Below are positions 24,051 to 36,600 of a stretch of DNA of 64,000 nucleotides, piece by piece. The stretch lies in NCBI GenBank assembly GCA_024509875.1, contig JAMPIV010019076.1, forward strand, positions 1 to 64,000, read 5' to 3'. This DNA is from Oreohelix idahoensis. Lineage: Eukaryota; Mollusca; Gastropoda; Stylommatophora; Oreohelicidae. How positions within the stretch are numbered: position 1 is the stretch's first letter; each line of letters opens with the position of its first letter. The position numbers and the translations under genes are program-made. The notes beneath the pieces were generated by a model. That model searched no databases, was not told the DNA's origin, and saw only the letters and a program-made list of their open reading frames with translations.

Positions 24051-24300
24051 CTACTTACTTACTTAGTCGTTCCCCTTCTACCGTGAGGTGTAGAGGTTTG
24101 GAAGAGAGAGCGCCAGACCATTCTATCAGCTGTCTTCTTCCTGGCCTGGTTCCATTCTAGCCTCGGTCCTTCAAAGATTGTCTAATGTTGTCCTCCCAGC
24201 GGACTCTGGGTCGTCCTGGAGGTCTGGATCCCTGGCTCTTTGTTTCCCATGCTTGTCGTGGTAGCCGATCTTCTCCCATTCTGCATTCTTATTCCACCCA
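24051..24300 (-). repeat. Second retroelement 3' end inserted in LINE-B
   Basis: A TACTTACTTACTTAG tail followed by tcgttccccttctac and a degenerate frame. The same 3' end occurs at 15490-15540. It interrupts the LINE-B fragment on either side. Confidence 0.45.
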
Positions 24301-24394
24301 GCTAAATAATCCCCCTCAAATGTCTGTTACTAAGAGGCAAGTGATGTTAAGGTACACACATCTGATTCATTACCCTTAAACTCTTTGTGGAGTA

Positions 24395-24610
24395 TTGGTT
24401 CACACCAAGCCCTCCAATCTCATTAAGGCCTCTCCACATCTTATCATTTTCATGTCTGCCTCTCTCCATATAAAATCACTTTTATGTCTGCCTCCAATTT
24501 ACTTTTCCGTGTATTTTTCAGCCTCCCTCAATATCTCTTACCATAGAGTTTCCAGAACAAGGAATACCTTTTAATGCTATCAACTGGTTTCCTAAATGTG
24601 TTTCATATCC
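24395..24610 (-). pseudogene. LINE-B fragment (antisense, continuation)
   Basis: The minus strand again matches LINE-B (ttccagaacaagga equals the FWNP segment reversed; gtcctatcc-like end). Degenerate. Confidence 0.4.
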
Positions 24611-24899
24611 AAAGCGAACGTCTTCTTTCACTATCTGCAATCATGAAAATAGTTTCTATGCTTCCATTTTTAAAAATCTTATGTTGTTTTTGTTTCCAAA
24701 TAATGTGTTTGACTGGCTAACCTAGAATAGCAAGATAGAAATATAATAATGCCCATTTTTTCACCCTGAATGAAGATTTTAACCCATTGGTTATGCATGG
24801 AGGCATATCTGGAGTCATCTTTAAATGACCACCAGCTAAGCACAATGCTACAAATTTAAAATATGGAAGTGAACCTGTCTGTGAGGCTAATTACACGTT

Positions 24900-25390
24900 C
24901 ATTGACTCTTGAAATCATCCACTCACTTCCAAAGATTCCCCCTGAAGTGAAACATATTGAGAACCCAGCACTGCACACTAAGCTTAGAGGAGTCACTTGA
25001 GCCCCAAATGTAACTCTGGTATTTTACCTGGCTGGCTGCATGTAGGAGGATCTCATTATGGACCCCATGGTAGGCAGGGGGAGCTGAGAAGTGGCTCTGT
25101 GTAGGACGTGACAATTCCTTAGAAGAACCCAGAACCAGAGCACAGTATTTTAGCTCTGCATATCTGGAGAGCCCCTTGGATAGTGGGGAATGTACAGCAT
25201 GCCACATACTTCTTCTTGGGACCAGATGTGATGATCCTTTAAATGCAAGCCAGGCTGGAGAAACTGGAGCTCATGACTTCAACTCAACACTTTTCGGAAT
25301 GCCAGAAAAGCCACAGAAAAAGCCTAGATCTACAAGGTAGATAATACCAAGGAGTCTTCAATGTGGTATTGGCTGCAAAAGAGCAAGAAG
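24900..25390 (+). repeat. Unclassified interspersed repeat fragment
   Basis: The part at 25230-25390 is related to 16690-16860. No frame survives, so the class is unknown. Confidence 0.35.
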
Positions 25391-25465
25391 CTCAGCAGTC
25401 CTAGTTAAACAGAGGTACATACCCCAAAGATACACAGGAAACAGAACACTCAAGTCTGCATCAGT

Positions 25466-25645
25466 GCAGTCTGGCTGAGCGAGTGCGGATCGCAATGGGA
25501 AGGCAAACCCGGTCCCTAAAAAATGCCGTGCTGAAGTCGGATGTGTCGACCGAAAGGTGCAGATATCACAGCTTAGGCGTAAACAGACACAATGCAACCA
25601 CCGTCCTTTTCAGGGCGAACGAGGAAGAAAGAAGAAGAACACTCA
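25466..25645 (+). repeat. Retroelement 3' end with GAA tail
   Basis: About 165 bp nearly identical to 62594-62755 (gcagtctggctgagcgagtg, aaaaaatgccgtgc, tgtcgaccgaaaggtgcaga) and ending in a GAA-rich tail, as expected for a 5'-truncated LINE or its SINE partner. Confidence 0.75.
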
Positions 25646-25649
25646 AGGA

Positions 25650-26640
25650 TATACGGTGACAGAAGACCCACAAATATTACGAGACAAAAGAACAACCAGA
25701 GACTAGAGGTACTAGCTCAGTAGACAGAACTGCAAACAAAAAATGTGATAGAGAGAGGGAGACAGAGGAGGCAGAGAGGTCCAGTACCAGATATGTGGAT
25801 ATTTTTGACTCTGCCTTAACTGATGAGGGTGGGTGTCCTTTAAGAATATGCCTGGAAACAGACTGTGGTCCCATTCTTTGTTCTGAAAACAGAAGCTAAA
25901 GACCTACAGCACAACACTACTATGTCATGACATGTCCTCTCATGTTTAAATATAACCATTCTAATTGTATGATGACTGCAACTTATTTTTCTAAATGACA
26001 CCTTTCAGTTAAGTTATAAAACTTGGACTGCTAGGCCTAAGGTAGGCCCAAGCTTTGGCTGTGGTACAGTGTAGACAATCGGTAACAGTGCTGGAGGCAG
26101 CAATTAGTTGCAATTTCTCACTTGCCATTGCCAATATATTTATATTATTATAATAAATACATCATGATATCCGAGTGTATTACTGTCCATGACAAACAAA
26201 CAGAATCATAATGGAACCTTCATGCACCTGTTTAAACGCAACCCAACCCAACCCCCCCTTTTTTTTCCACACCAAAAAAAAAAATTTCCTCTTGTGATAT
26301 CCCACATCACATGCCCTGTAGGAAATGCAACAGCTCTGTACGGTTAAAAGAGGCTCAGTTTCTGTCAAATATGATGAAGTTAACATTTTACAGACTGATA
26401 ACTGCATATGACATTTCCCTCTGTCATACTCATTACTGCTCATTCATTACAATCACTAACCCTCAAAGTCTACGTAAACAAATACATCTGTAATCTCTCT
26501 TGCTGCAGAGAAATAATATTCTAGTCATCATCATCATGTCCCTCTCTGCTCCCTATTAGTCAAGGAGCCATCACACTCCAGCTTGCCCTCTTACAGGAAG
26601 CCTGCACACACATATGAATATGCTCTTGCAGCAGTGGGAA
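25650..26640. other. Non-coding stretch
   Basis: No gene recognised. It includes a C/T/A homopolymer patch at 26252-26285. Confidence 0.4.
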
Positions 26641-26760
26641 TTCATTCATTACCCTGTTGCTCCCCAAAGAGCATTGGCCTTCAATAAACCCATGCCAAGA
26701 CCCTCCTGTCACGTGCCATCAGCTCAAGGTCCTTTAAGCTTCTGTCTTGGATGGTTGAGT
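26640..26760 (-). pseudogene. LINE-B terminal fragment (antisense)
   Basis: The minus strand reads like the LINE-B 3' end (gatggcacgtgacagg, ggcatgg, ttgaaggcc, tttgggga). Confidence 0.55.
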
Positions 26761-27423
26761 TCAAGCATTTTCTTTGGCTGACTTGTCCATATTGCAGTTG
26801 AAGTTCTTGTGGGAATTACACAGGGAATTTTCAAGTGAACACAGGCTTACTGTGAGTATTTAAGTGAGAATGAGGGAACTTGTTATAAAACCCAAGCCAC
26901 ATCTGAAGTTATGGGTGCATGTATCTACATTACTTCCACACTGTCGACTTCAAGGTGTTCAGATAATCATCACAATATATGTCACACAATATAGTTATCT
27001 TTCACACAACATGCATAATGTGTCACATCAGCTTCAAACAAACGTGCCTACATGTCACTTAACAATACAACTATGTTAACAGATTCAAGCATTACCAAAA
27101 ATAAATAGTCACATGCCTGACTGTTAAAGAAAAACAGAGACTAATGGTGTCACTTAAATATGATAATGCTCAAATGTTTGTCATAAAGTCTTCATCAATA
27201 ATGAACTCTTCCAACCCAAATAACCTCTGTAGCAGTGACATTCTTACAGAGCAATATGCTGAATTATTGCTTCAGACGTATGTGACAACCAACCTGCTTC
27301 TAGTCAAATACTCAGAAAGTTGGCAGACCCAGGTTAAGGTTCAAAAGGGTAAACGAGTCCCCATAATGAACAGTCACTGCGTGGAACTCTTCCTGTTATG
27401 AGAAAAAGCAAGTGTGAACTATG
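26761..27423 (-). other. Probable 3' UTR / downstream flank of C9orf72
   Basis: It follows the stop codon of the last C9orf72 exon on the minus strand. I see no repeat and no canonical AATAAA on the minus strand close to the stop, so the transcript end cannot be placed. Confidence 0.35.
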
Positions 27424-27604
27424 CTACAAGACATCTGACATATTTGGCAGGTGCTCAGTGTCATATTTCCTGTCACTCAAGACGTACTGGTACAATCCAG
27501 GCTTCAGTTTGTCTGCTGCTGCCAACACAATGCGCAGGTCTCCCTCCAAGGTCAGACCCAGGTCCTGTCTCAGTTTCTTCACATTCACTCGACCTGGTAC
27601 TGTA
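27424..27604 (-). CDS. C9orf72: C9orf72 terminal coding exon
   Basis: One base completing the previous codon, 59 codons and a TAG stop at 27426-27424. The acceptor is cccctcaag before TACAGTACC; using the next AG, five bases on, would break the frame. VKKLRQDLGLTLEGDLRI then LAAADKLKPGLYQYVL match the family's C-terminus (LRNLKIDLDLTAEGDLNII...AEKIKPGLHSFIF). The last residues MSDVL occupy the place of the human VLMTF end. Confidence 0.93.
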
Positions 27605-30600
27605 CTTGAGGGGCTGGGGTAATTTTTTTTTAAAAGCAAAAATTATCTCAAAGTCTATATATATGTGGGAATGTCAAGCAAAATGATTTAAAATTTCAAC
27701 TTGTTTTTTTTTCTAGTAACTTCATTCTTTAGTTTAAATAGAGAAGGTTGACAAATGATAACATCAGAAAAATTGTAGGAATTAAAATCTTGCATCAAAT
27801 TTTCAGAGAGACAGAAAAACAAAGTGGTTTGGCTATCTTATGAGAATGGAGTCCAGTTATTTAACACTATAAGCTTACTCAGCAGGAGACCTGGTTTTAA
27901 AGCTCAAGGATAGATACAATATTACAGAAATCTTCCAACAAAATAGGCTCTCATCAGCAGATGGTAACACATCTGTCTCCAGAACAAAACCACAGCTTCA
28001 CAAGACATTTCACGGCAAGGGTAAACCAAACAGACAAAATACAGACATTTCACGGCAAGGGTAAACCAACAAGACAAAATACAGACATTTCACGGCAAGG
28101 GTAAACCAACAAGACAAAATACAGACATTTCACGGCAAGGGTAAACCAACAAGACAAAATACAAAGACATTTCCCAGCAAGGGTAAACTAACAAGACAAA
28201 ATACAAAGACATTTCATGGCAAGGGTAAACCAAACAGACAAAATACAAAGACATTTCACGGCAAGGGTAAACCAACAAGACAAAATACAAAGACATTTCA
28301 CAGCAAGGGTAAACCAAACAGACAAAATACAAAGACATTTCACGGCAAGGGTAAACCAAACAGACAAAATACAAAGACATTTCACGGCAAGGGTAAACCA
28401 AACAGACAAAATACAAAGACATTTCATGGCAAGGGTAAACCAACAAAATACAAAGACAAAATAAACCAACAAGACAAAATACAAAGACATTTCACGGCAA
28501 GGGTAAACCAAACAGACAAAATACAAAGACATTTCACGGCAAGGGTAAACCAAACAGACAAAATACAAAGACATTTCATGGCAAGGGTAAACCAACAAGA
28601 CAAAATACAAAGACATTTCACGGCAAGGGTAAACCAAACAGACAAAATACAAAGACATTTCACGGCAAGGGTAAACCAACAAGACAAAATACAAAGACAT
28701 TTCACAGCAAGGGTAAACTAAACAGACAAAATACAAAGACATTTCACAGCAAGGGTAAACCAACAAGACAAAATAAAAAGACATTTCACGGCAAGGATAA
28801 ACCAACAAGACAAAATACAAAGACATTTCACAGCAAAGGTAAACCAAACAGACAAAATACAAAGACATTTCACGGCAAGGGTAAACCAACAAGACAAAAT
28901 ATAAATACATTTCACGGCAAGGGTAAACCAAACAAGACAAAATACAAAGACATTTCACGGCAAGGGTAAACCAAACAAGACAAAATACAAAGACATTTCA
29001 CGGCAAGGGTAAACCAACAAGACAAAATACTAAGACATTTCACGGCAAGGGTAAACCAAACAGACAAAATACAAAGACATTTCATGGCAAGGGTAAACCA
29101 AACAGACAAAATACAAAGACATTTCACCCAAGGGTAAACCAACAAGACAAAAAACCAAAGACATTTCACGGCAAGGGTAAAGCAACAAGATAAAATACAA
29201 AGACATTTCACGGCAAGGGTAAACCAACAAGACAAAATACAAAGACATTTCACAGAAAGGGTAAACCAACAAGACAAAATACAAAGACATTTCACAGCAA
29301 AGGTAAACCAAACTGACAAAATACAATGACAAGACAGTAGATTATCTAAATTGTAACTGACCATAGTACTCCTCTGTGAAAGCTTGTATCTTTGTTTTTT
29401 TAATTGTATTTCTGTTTTTTGGTTTATTTCTTGCTGTACTCTATGTTTCAGAGCCTCAACTATCTTGTCATGCCATTCCAGATCTTCTCCATGTTTCTCT
29501 ATTTCTGTTGCCTTCAGTCTTGCCTGTAGGTTTTCTGGAACCTACTTTCTTGTCTGTAGGTTTTCTGGAACCTACTTTCGTGCCTGTAGGTTTTCTGGAA
29601 CCTACTTTCTTGCCTGTAGGTTTTCTGGAACCTACTTTCTTGCCTGTAGGTTTTCTGGAACCCACTTTCTTGCCTGTAGGTTTTCTGAAACCTACTTTCT
29701 TGCCTGTGGGTTTTCTGGAACCTACAATCTTGTCTGTAGGTTTTCTGGAACCTACTTTCTTACCTGTAGGTTTTCAGGAACCTACTTTCTTGCCTGTGGG
29801 TTTTCTGAAACCGACAGTCTTGCCTGTAGGTTTTCTGAAACCTACTTTCTTGCCTGTAGGTTTTCTGGAACCTACTTTCTTGCCTGTAGGTTTTCTGGAA
29901 CCTACTTTCTTGTCTGTAGGTTTTCTGGAAACTACTTTCAGTCTTGCCTGTGGGTTTTCTGGAACCTACTTTCTTGCCTGTAAGTTTTCTGGAACCTACT
30001 GTCTTGCCTGTAGGTTTTCTGGAACCTACTTTCAGCCTTGCCTGTAGGTTTTCTGGAACCTACTGTCTTGCCTGTAGATTTTCTGGAACCTACTTTCTTG
30101 CCTGTAGGTTTTCTGGAACCTACTTTCCTGCCTGTGGGTTTTCTGGAACCCACTTTCAGTCTTGCCTGTGGGTTTTCTGGAACCTATTTTCAGTATTGCC
30201 TGTGGGTTTTCTGGAACCTACTTTCAGTCTTGCCTGTGGGTTTTCTGGAACCTACTTTCAGTCTTGCCTGTGGGTTTTCTGGAACCCACTTTCAGTCTTT
30301 CCTGTGGGTTTTCTGGAACCTACTTTTAGTTTTGCCTGTGGGTTTTCTCGAACCTACTTTAAGACTTGCATGTGGGTTTTCTGGAACCCACTTTCAGTAT
30401 TTCCTGTGGGTTTTCTGGAACCCACTTTCAGTTTCGCCTGTGGGTTTTCTGGAACCTACTTCAGATTTGCCTGTGGGTTTTCTGGAACCTACTTTCGGTC
30501 TTACCTGTGAGTTTTCTGGAACCTACTTTCAGTCTTGCCTGTGGTTTTTCTGGAACCTACTTTTGGTCTTGCCTGTGGGTATTCTGGAACTTACTTTCAG

Positions 30601-33600
30601 TCTTGCCTGTGGGTTTTCTGGGAACTACTTTCTTGCCTGTGGGTTTTCTGGAACCTACTATCAGTCTTGCCTGTGGGTTTTCTAGAACCTACTTTCAGTC
30701 TTGCCTGTGGGTTTTCTGGAACCTACTTTCAGTCTTGCCGGTGGGTTTTCTGGAACCTACTTTCAGTCTTGCCTGTGGCTTTTCTGGAACCTACTTTCTT
30801 GCATGTAGGTTTTCTGTAAACTACTTTCTTGCCTGCAGGTTTTCTGGAAACTACTTTCTTGCCTGTAGGTTTTCCGCAACCTACTTTCTTGCCTGTAGGT
30901 TTTCTGGAACCTACTTTATTACCTGTACATTTTCTGGAACCTACTTTCAGTCTTGCCTGTGGGTTTTGTGAAACCTACTTTCAGTCTTGCCTGTAGGTTT
31001 TCTGGAACCTACTGTTTTGCCTATAGATTTTCTGGAACCTACTTCCTTGCCTGTAGGTTTTCTGGAACCTACTTTCTTGCCTGTGGGTTTTCTGGAACCC
31101 ACCTTCAGTCTTGCCTGTGGGTTTTCTGGAAACTACTTTGAGTCTTGCCTGTGGGCTTTCTGGAACCCACTTTCAGTCTTTCCTGTGGGTTTTCTGGAAC
31201 CCACTTTTAGTTTTGCCTGTGGGTTTTCTGGAACCTACTTTCAGTTTTGCCTGTGGGTTTTCTGGAACCTACTTTCAGACTTGCCTGTGGGTTTTCTGGA
31301 ACCTACTTTCAGTCTTGCCTGTGGGTTTTCTGGAACCCACTTTCAGTCTTTCCTGTGGGTTTTCTGGAACCCACTTTCAGTTTTGCCTGTGGGTTTTCTG
31401 GAACCTACTTTCAGTCTTGCCTGTGGGTTTTCTGGAACCTACTTTCAATCTTACCTGTGGGTTTTCTGGATCCTACTTTCAGTCTTGCCTGTGGGTTTTC
31501 TGGAACCTACTTTCAGTCTTGCGTGTAGGTTTTCTGGAACCTACTTTCAGTCTTGCCTGTGGGTTTTCTGGAACCTACTTTCAGTCTTGCCTGTGGGTTT
31601 TCTGGAACCTACTTTCAGTCTTAACTGTGGGTTTTCTAGACCCTACTTTCAGTCTTGCCTGTGGGTTTTCTGGAACCTACTTTCAGTCTTGCCTGTGGGT
31701 TTTCTGGAACCTACTTTCAGTCTCGCCTGTGGGTTTTCTGGAACCTACTTTCTTGCATGTGAGTTTTCTGGAAACTACTTTCTTGCCTGTAGGTTTTCTG
31801 GAAACTACTTTCTTGCCTGTAGGTTTTCTGGAACCTACTTTCTTGCCAGTAGGTTTTCTGGAACCTACTTTCAGTTTTGCCTGTGGGTTTTCTGGAACCT
31901 ACTTTCTTGCCTGTGGGTTTTTTGGAACCTACTTTCTTGCCTGTAGGTTTTCTGGAACCTACTTTCAGTCTTGCCTGTAGGTTTTCTGGCACTTACTTTT
32001 TTGCGTGTAGGTTTTCTGGAACCTACTTTCAGTCTTGCCTGTGGGTTTTCTGGAACATACTTTCTTGCCTGTGGGTTTTCTGGAAACTACTTTCAGTCTT
32101 GCCTGTGGGTTTTCTGGAAACTACTTTCAGTCTTGCCTGTGGGTTTTCTGGAACCTACTTTCTTGCCTGTGGGCTTTCTGGAACCTACTTTCTTGCTTTT
32201 GGGTTTTCTGGAACCTACTTTCTAGCCTGTGAGTTTTCTGGAACCTACTTTCAGTCTTGCATGTAGGTTTTCTATAACCTACTTTCTTGCCAGTGGGGTT
32301 TCTAGAACCTACTTTCAGTTTTGCCGGTGGGTTTTCTGGAACCTACTTTTAGTCTTGCCTGTGGGTTTTCTGGAACCTACTTTCTGTCTCGCCTGTGGGT
32401 TTTCTGGAACCTACTTTCAGTCTTGCCTGCAGGTTTTCTGGAACCTACTTTCTTGCCTGTAGGTTTTCTGGAACCTACTTTCTTGCCTGTAGGTTTTCTG
32501 GAACCTACTTTCTTGCCTGCAGGTTTTCTGGAACCTACTTTCAGTTTTGCCTGTGGGTTTTCTGGAACCTACTTTCTTGCCTGTGGGTTTTCTGGAACAT
32601 ACTTTCTTGCCTGTACGTTTTCTGGAACCTACTTTTTTGCGTGTAGGTTTTCTGGAACCTACTTTCAGTCTTGCCTGTAGGTTTTCTGGAACCTACTTTC
32701 TTGCCTGTGGGGTTTCTGGAAACTACTTTCAGTCTTTCCTGTGGGTTTTCTGGAAACTACTTTCTTGCCTGTAGGTTTTCTGGAACCTACTTTCTTGCTT
32801 GTGGATTTTCTGGAACCTTCTTTCTTGCCTGTGGGTTTTCTGGAACCTACTTTCAGTCTTGCATGTAGGTTTTCTAGAACCTACTTTCTTGCCTGTGGGT
32901 TTTCTGGAACCTACTTTCAGTCTTGCCTGTAGGTTTTCTGGAACCTACCTTCTTGCCTGTAGGTTTTTTGGAACCTACTTTCTTGCCTGTGGGTTTTCTG
33001 GAACCTACAGTCTTGCCTGTAGGTTTTCTGGAACCTACTTTTTTGCCTGTAGGTTTTTTGGAACCTACTTTCTTGCCTGTAGGTTTTCTGGAACCTACTT
33101 TCTTGCCTGTAGGTTTTCGGGAACCTACTTTCAGTCTTGCCTGTGGGTATTCTGGAACCTACATTCAGTCTTGCCTGCAGGTTTTCTGGAAACTACTTTC
33201 TTGCTTGTAGGTTTTCTGGAACCTACTTTCAGTCTTCCCTGTGGGTTTTCTGGAACCTACTTTCTGTCTTGCCTGTAGGTTTTCTGGAAACTACTTTCTT
33301 GCCTGTAGGTTTTCTGGAACCTACTTTCTTGCTTGTGGGTTTTCTGGAACCTACTTTCTTGCCTGTGGGTTTTCTGGAACCTAATTTCAGTCTTGCAAGT
33401 AGGTTTTCTAGAACCTACTTTCTTGCCTGTGGGTTGTCTGGAACCTACTTTCAGTCTTGCTTGTAGGTTTTCTGGAACCTACTTTCTTGCCTGTAGGTTT
33501 TCTGGAACCTACAGCCTTGCCTGCAGTTTTTCTGGAACCTACTTTCTTGCCTGTAGGTTTTCTGGAACCTACTTTCAGTCTTGCCTGTGGGTTTTGTGAA

Positions 33601-36600
33601 ACCTACTTTCAGTCTTGCCTGTAGGTTTTCTGGAAACTACTTTCTTGCCTGTAGGTTTTCTGGAACCTACTTTCTTGCCTGTGGGTTTTCTGGAACCTAC
33701 TTTCTTGCCTGTGGGTTTTCTGGAACCTACTTTCAGTCTTGCCTGTGGGTTTTCTGGAACCTACTTTCAGTCTTGCCTGTGGGTTTTCTGGAACCTACTT
33801 TCAGTCTTGCCTGTGGGTTTTCTGGAACCTACTTTCAGTCTTGCCTGTGGGTTTTCTGGAACCTACTTTCAGTCTTGCCTGTGGGTTTTCTGGAACCTAC
33901 TTTCAGTCTTGCCTGTGGGTTTTCTGGAACCTACTTTCAGTCTTGCCTGTGGGTTTTCTGGAACCTACTTTCAGTCTTGCCTGTGGATTTTCTGGAACCT
34001 ACTTTCAGTATAGCCTGTGGGTTTTCTGGAACCTACTTTCAGTCTTGCCTGTGGGTTTTCTAGAACCTATTTAGCTAATAAATTTAGAGGCAACACTGTA
34101 GCTGGTCCATTTGCAGGACTGCTGCACCAAAGATTTCCTGTGCTCTAGCAAGTGCTGATTTCTGCAGCTATTTGATTTACATAATTAAGCTGTGAGCCCT
34201 GGGCACAGTTATGTTAGTTACACCTTAAGACGTGTGAGAGACAAAATGAGGTCACAGCAAATGGATCTGAAATCAACAGTGACAATAGAAAGGTCAAGAG
34301 AAAAAAATGTGACTAATGATATCTGAACTGCACTTGGTGAAATATCCCTACAAGATGTAGACACATTCTCGCAAGCCACACTGGTAAACACGGAGGAGTG
34401 GGCAGATGCAGATACAGGATACAGATGCATTCTCTGCATTAGGAAATACTTCAAAATTAAAAGCAATCAAGTACAACAAACAAATAGGAATGTTCAACTC
34501 TAATGTCAAGGCTGTCTTTCTGTATGGCTCTGAAACATGAAGAACAAAACAAAGAAGTTAGACTGTCATCAATGGGTGCTTGAGTAGAATAGAAGGATTA
34601 AAACTGCACAAAATGATCATTAACCTTTAGCACGCTTCCGGCGAGACATATCGCCGAAGGTAACCTATGTTCTGCCAGCTGGAGGCGATATGTTTCGCCT
34701 TGCGGCTGTCATCGGGAAACTGATTTATAATGTGTGTACACGTGATCTGAACCCCGGATGCAAAAATTGACTCTTCTGTGAAAGAGGTTTAGCTTCCGTT
34801 TCCGATCTCCGTTAGTAATGGGTGCATCCGCGTTTATTTTCTGTGAATTTTTTTAATCGAAATGAATCGGCATCGAACACGCGGCCATTTTTCGTTCTAA
34901 TTTTATTGGATTCTGACGCCATGCGGTGGGGATGAGATTTTTGTCTTTATAAGCGCTGATATCGGTTCTCAGAATATGTTTGATGGCTGAGATGGAAACG
35001 AAAGTAGAATGGCTTTTCTAGTATGTAAAATGTTAGGGGTTAGGATTAGGATTTATTGGAAAGATTTAGGATTAATGGCCGAATGTCACTGCTGACGAGA
35101 GCGTTTATTCCTTTGCTACTGATGATGGGTGTAACGAAAAGATCGTCATTTGATTTGTATTGGTCTATTGGTCAAATGACTTTCATTGAGATGCAAGGGA
35201 TATGGACCCTTCGTTTGCTGGTTATTTTTTAAAATTTTTTTTTTAATTTTAAAATTAAAAAAAATATTTTTTTATTATTTTAAATTTTTTTTTCGTTTTT
35301 TTCATCTTTCCTTTCCTCTCTTCCTATCACATCTAACATGTACACAAACAAATTTTATATCATCAGATTCACCATTCATTTATTTATATAAATTCCAAAA
35401 ATGATAGCAATTGACCAAGAAACACAAAAACTATAGACATTAAGGGTCACCCACTATAGAAACGGGACGCTGTGAAAAAGAATGCAGCTGCAGGCGAAAA
35501 TTTTCGCCAAAGAATGCAGCGTGCTAAAGGTTAATATGGAACTGATGGCAAGAACCAAACAAGTCATAAAGGAATTTTTTTTAAAAAGAGAGAAAAAGAT
35601 GTAAGCCACATAGGGAAGAAACCTGCTGGTAGCATTAGAAGGCAGGCCTTATTCTTGAATCCCTCAGATAAAAGAAATAGTTATTGTCGTAAATTTATTT
35701 TTGAGAGAAAGAGTCTAGAAATAGTAGTCCGGTTTAGAGTGTAGAATGATGATGAAAACTCAGTGATAGAAATGTATAGATTAAATATGATGCTCCACAG
35801 AGTGCTGGAGGAGAGTAAAGACAGACTTATTTACGACAAATCGTTTCTCTCAATCTTCTCTTCCACTCTCCTGGTCAAACAATTATTTGCTAGTTTTCCA
35901 GACACACGTCTGCGCTCACACCGATTTGTTGCTTCAAACACTCAGACGACGTGGATACAGCTATATTAAACAAATAGGGAATTTTTTGGCTTTTGGGTAT
36001 TCCAACACAGTCCGATATAGGTTTACCTTAAAAATCAAATCACAAAAAACCAATATCAAGTGTTACATAAAATTATCATAAGTACAGAAAAATGCAAATA
36101 TCAAGGTAGGGAGGGGGTGAAGAAGATTGGTATCGACTAAGCCCTTCCCACTTGTATTAGACAAAGATAAACCCAGTCTCAAGATAAATAATTATCAGGA
36201 ATTTAATTACTCTGAAAGAGGTGTTACAATATTAGTTATGGTGGTAGACAAAAAAATACTGTTATCCCAACTGGTGTCTTCCCTTTACTAAACAAAGAAA
36301 AAAAAGGGGGGGGGGTTGAAACAGAGTTAACAAATTATCCCACTAAAGGAACAATGCCGGGTATACAGAAAACGTATTACCCGGTAGGCAAGTTAACAAA
36401 TGGTTTGTTGCAAAAAAAATTAAATCTCCTGTCATTCATGCACACTGTGCGGATCCACACTCATATATACTCACACACTTACTGAGTTGCAGCATCAGAC
36501 AATCCCTAGAATGATAAACACAGTGATTAACTCTTGACATGTGAAACTGTCTAGCACTTCTATGTCCCGCCCCAGATATTGCGAGTTTTTACTGAGAGCA

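Noticed and set aside
27144..27401. Plus-strand frame of 85 codons next to the last C9orf72 exon
   Set aside because: No homology recognised; it lies in the probable 3' UTR of the opposite-strand gene.
29376..34074. Long open frames with GFLEPTF / FSGTYFLAC repeats
   Set aside because: They are the three frames of one 30/34-bp minisatellite, open on both strands, with no start context, domain or codon signal.
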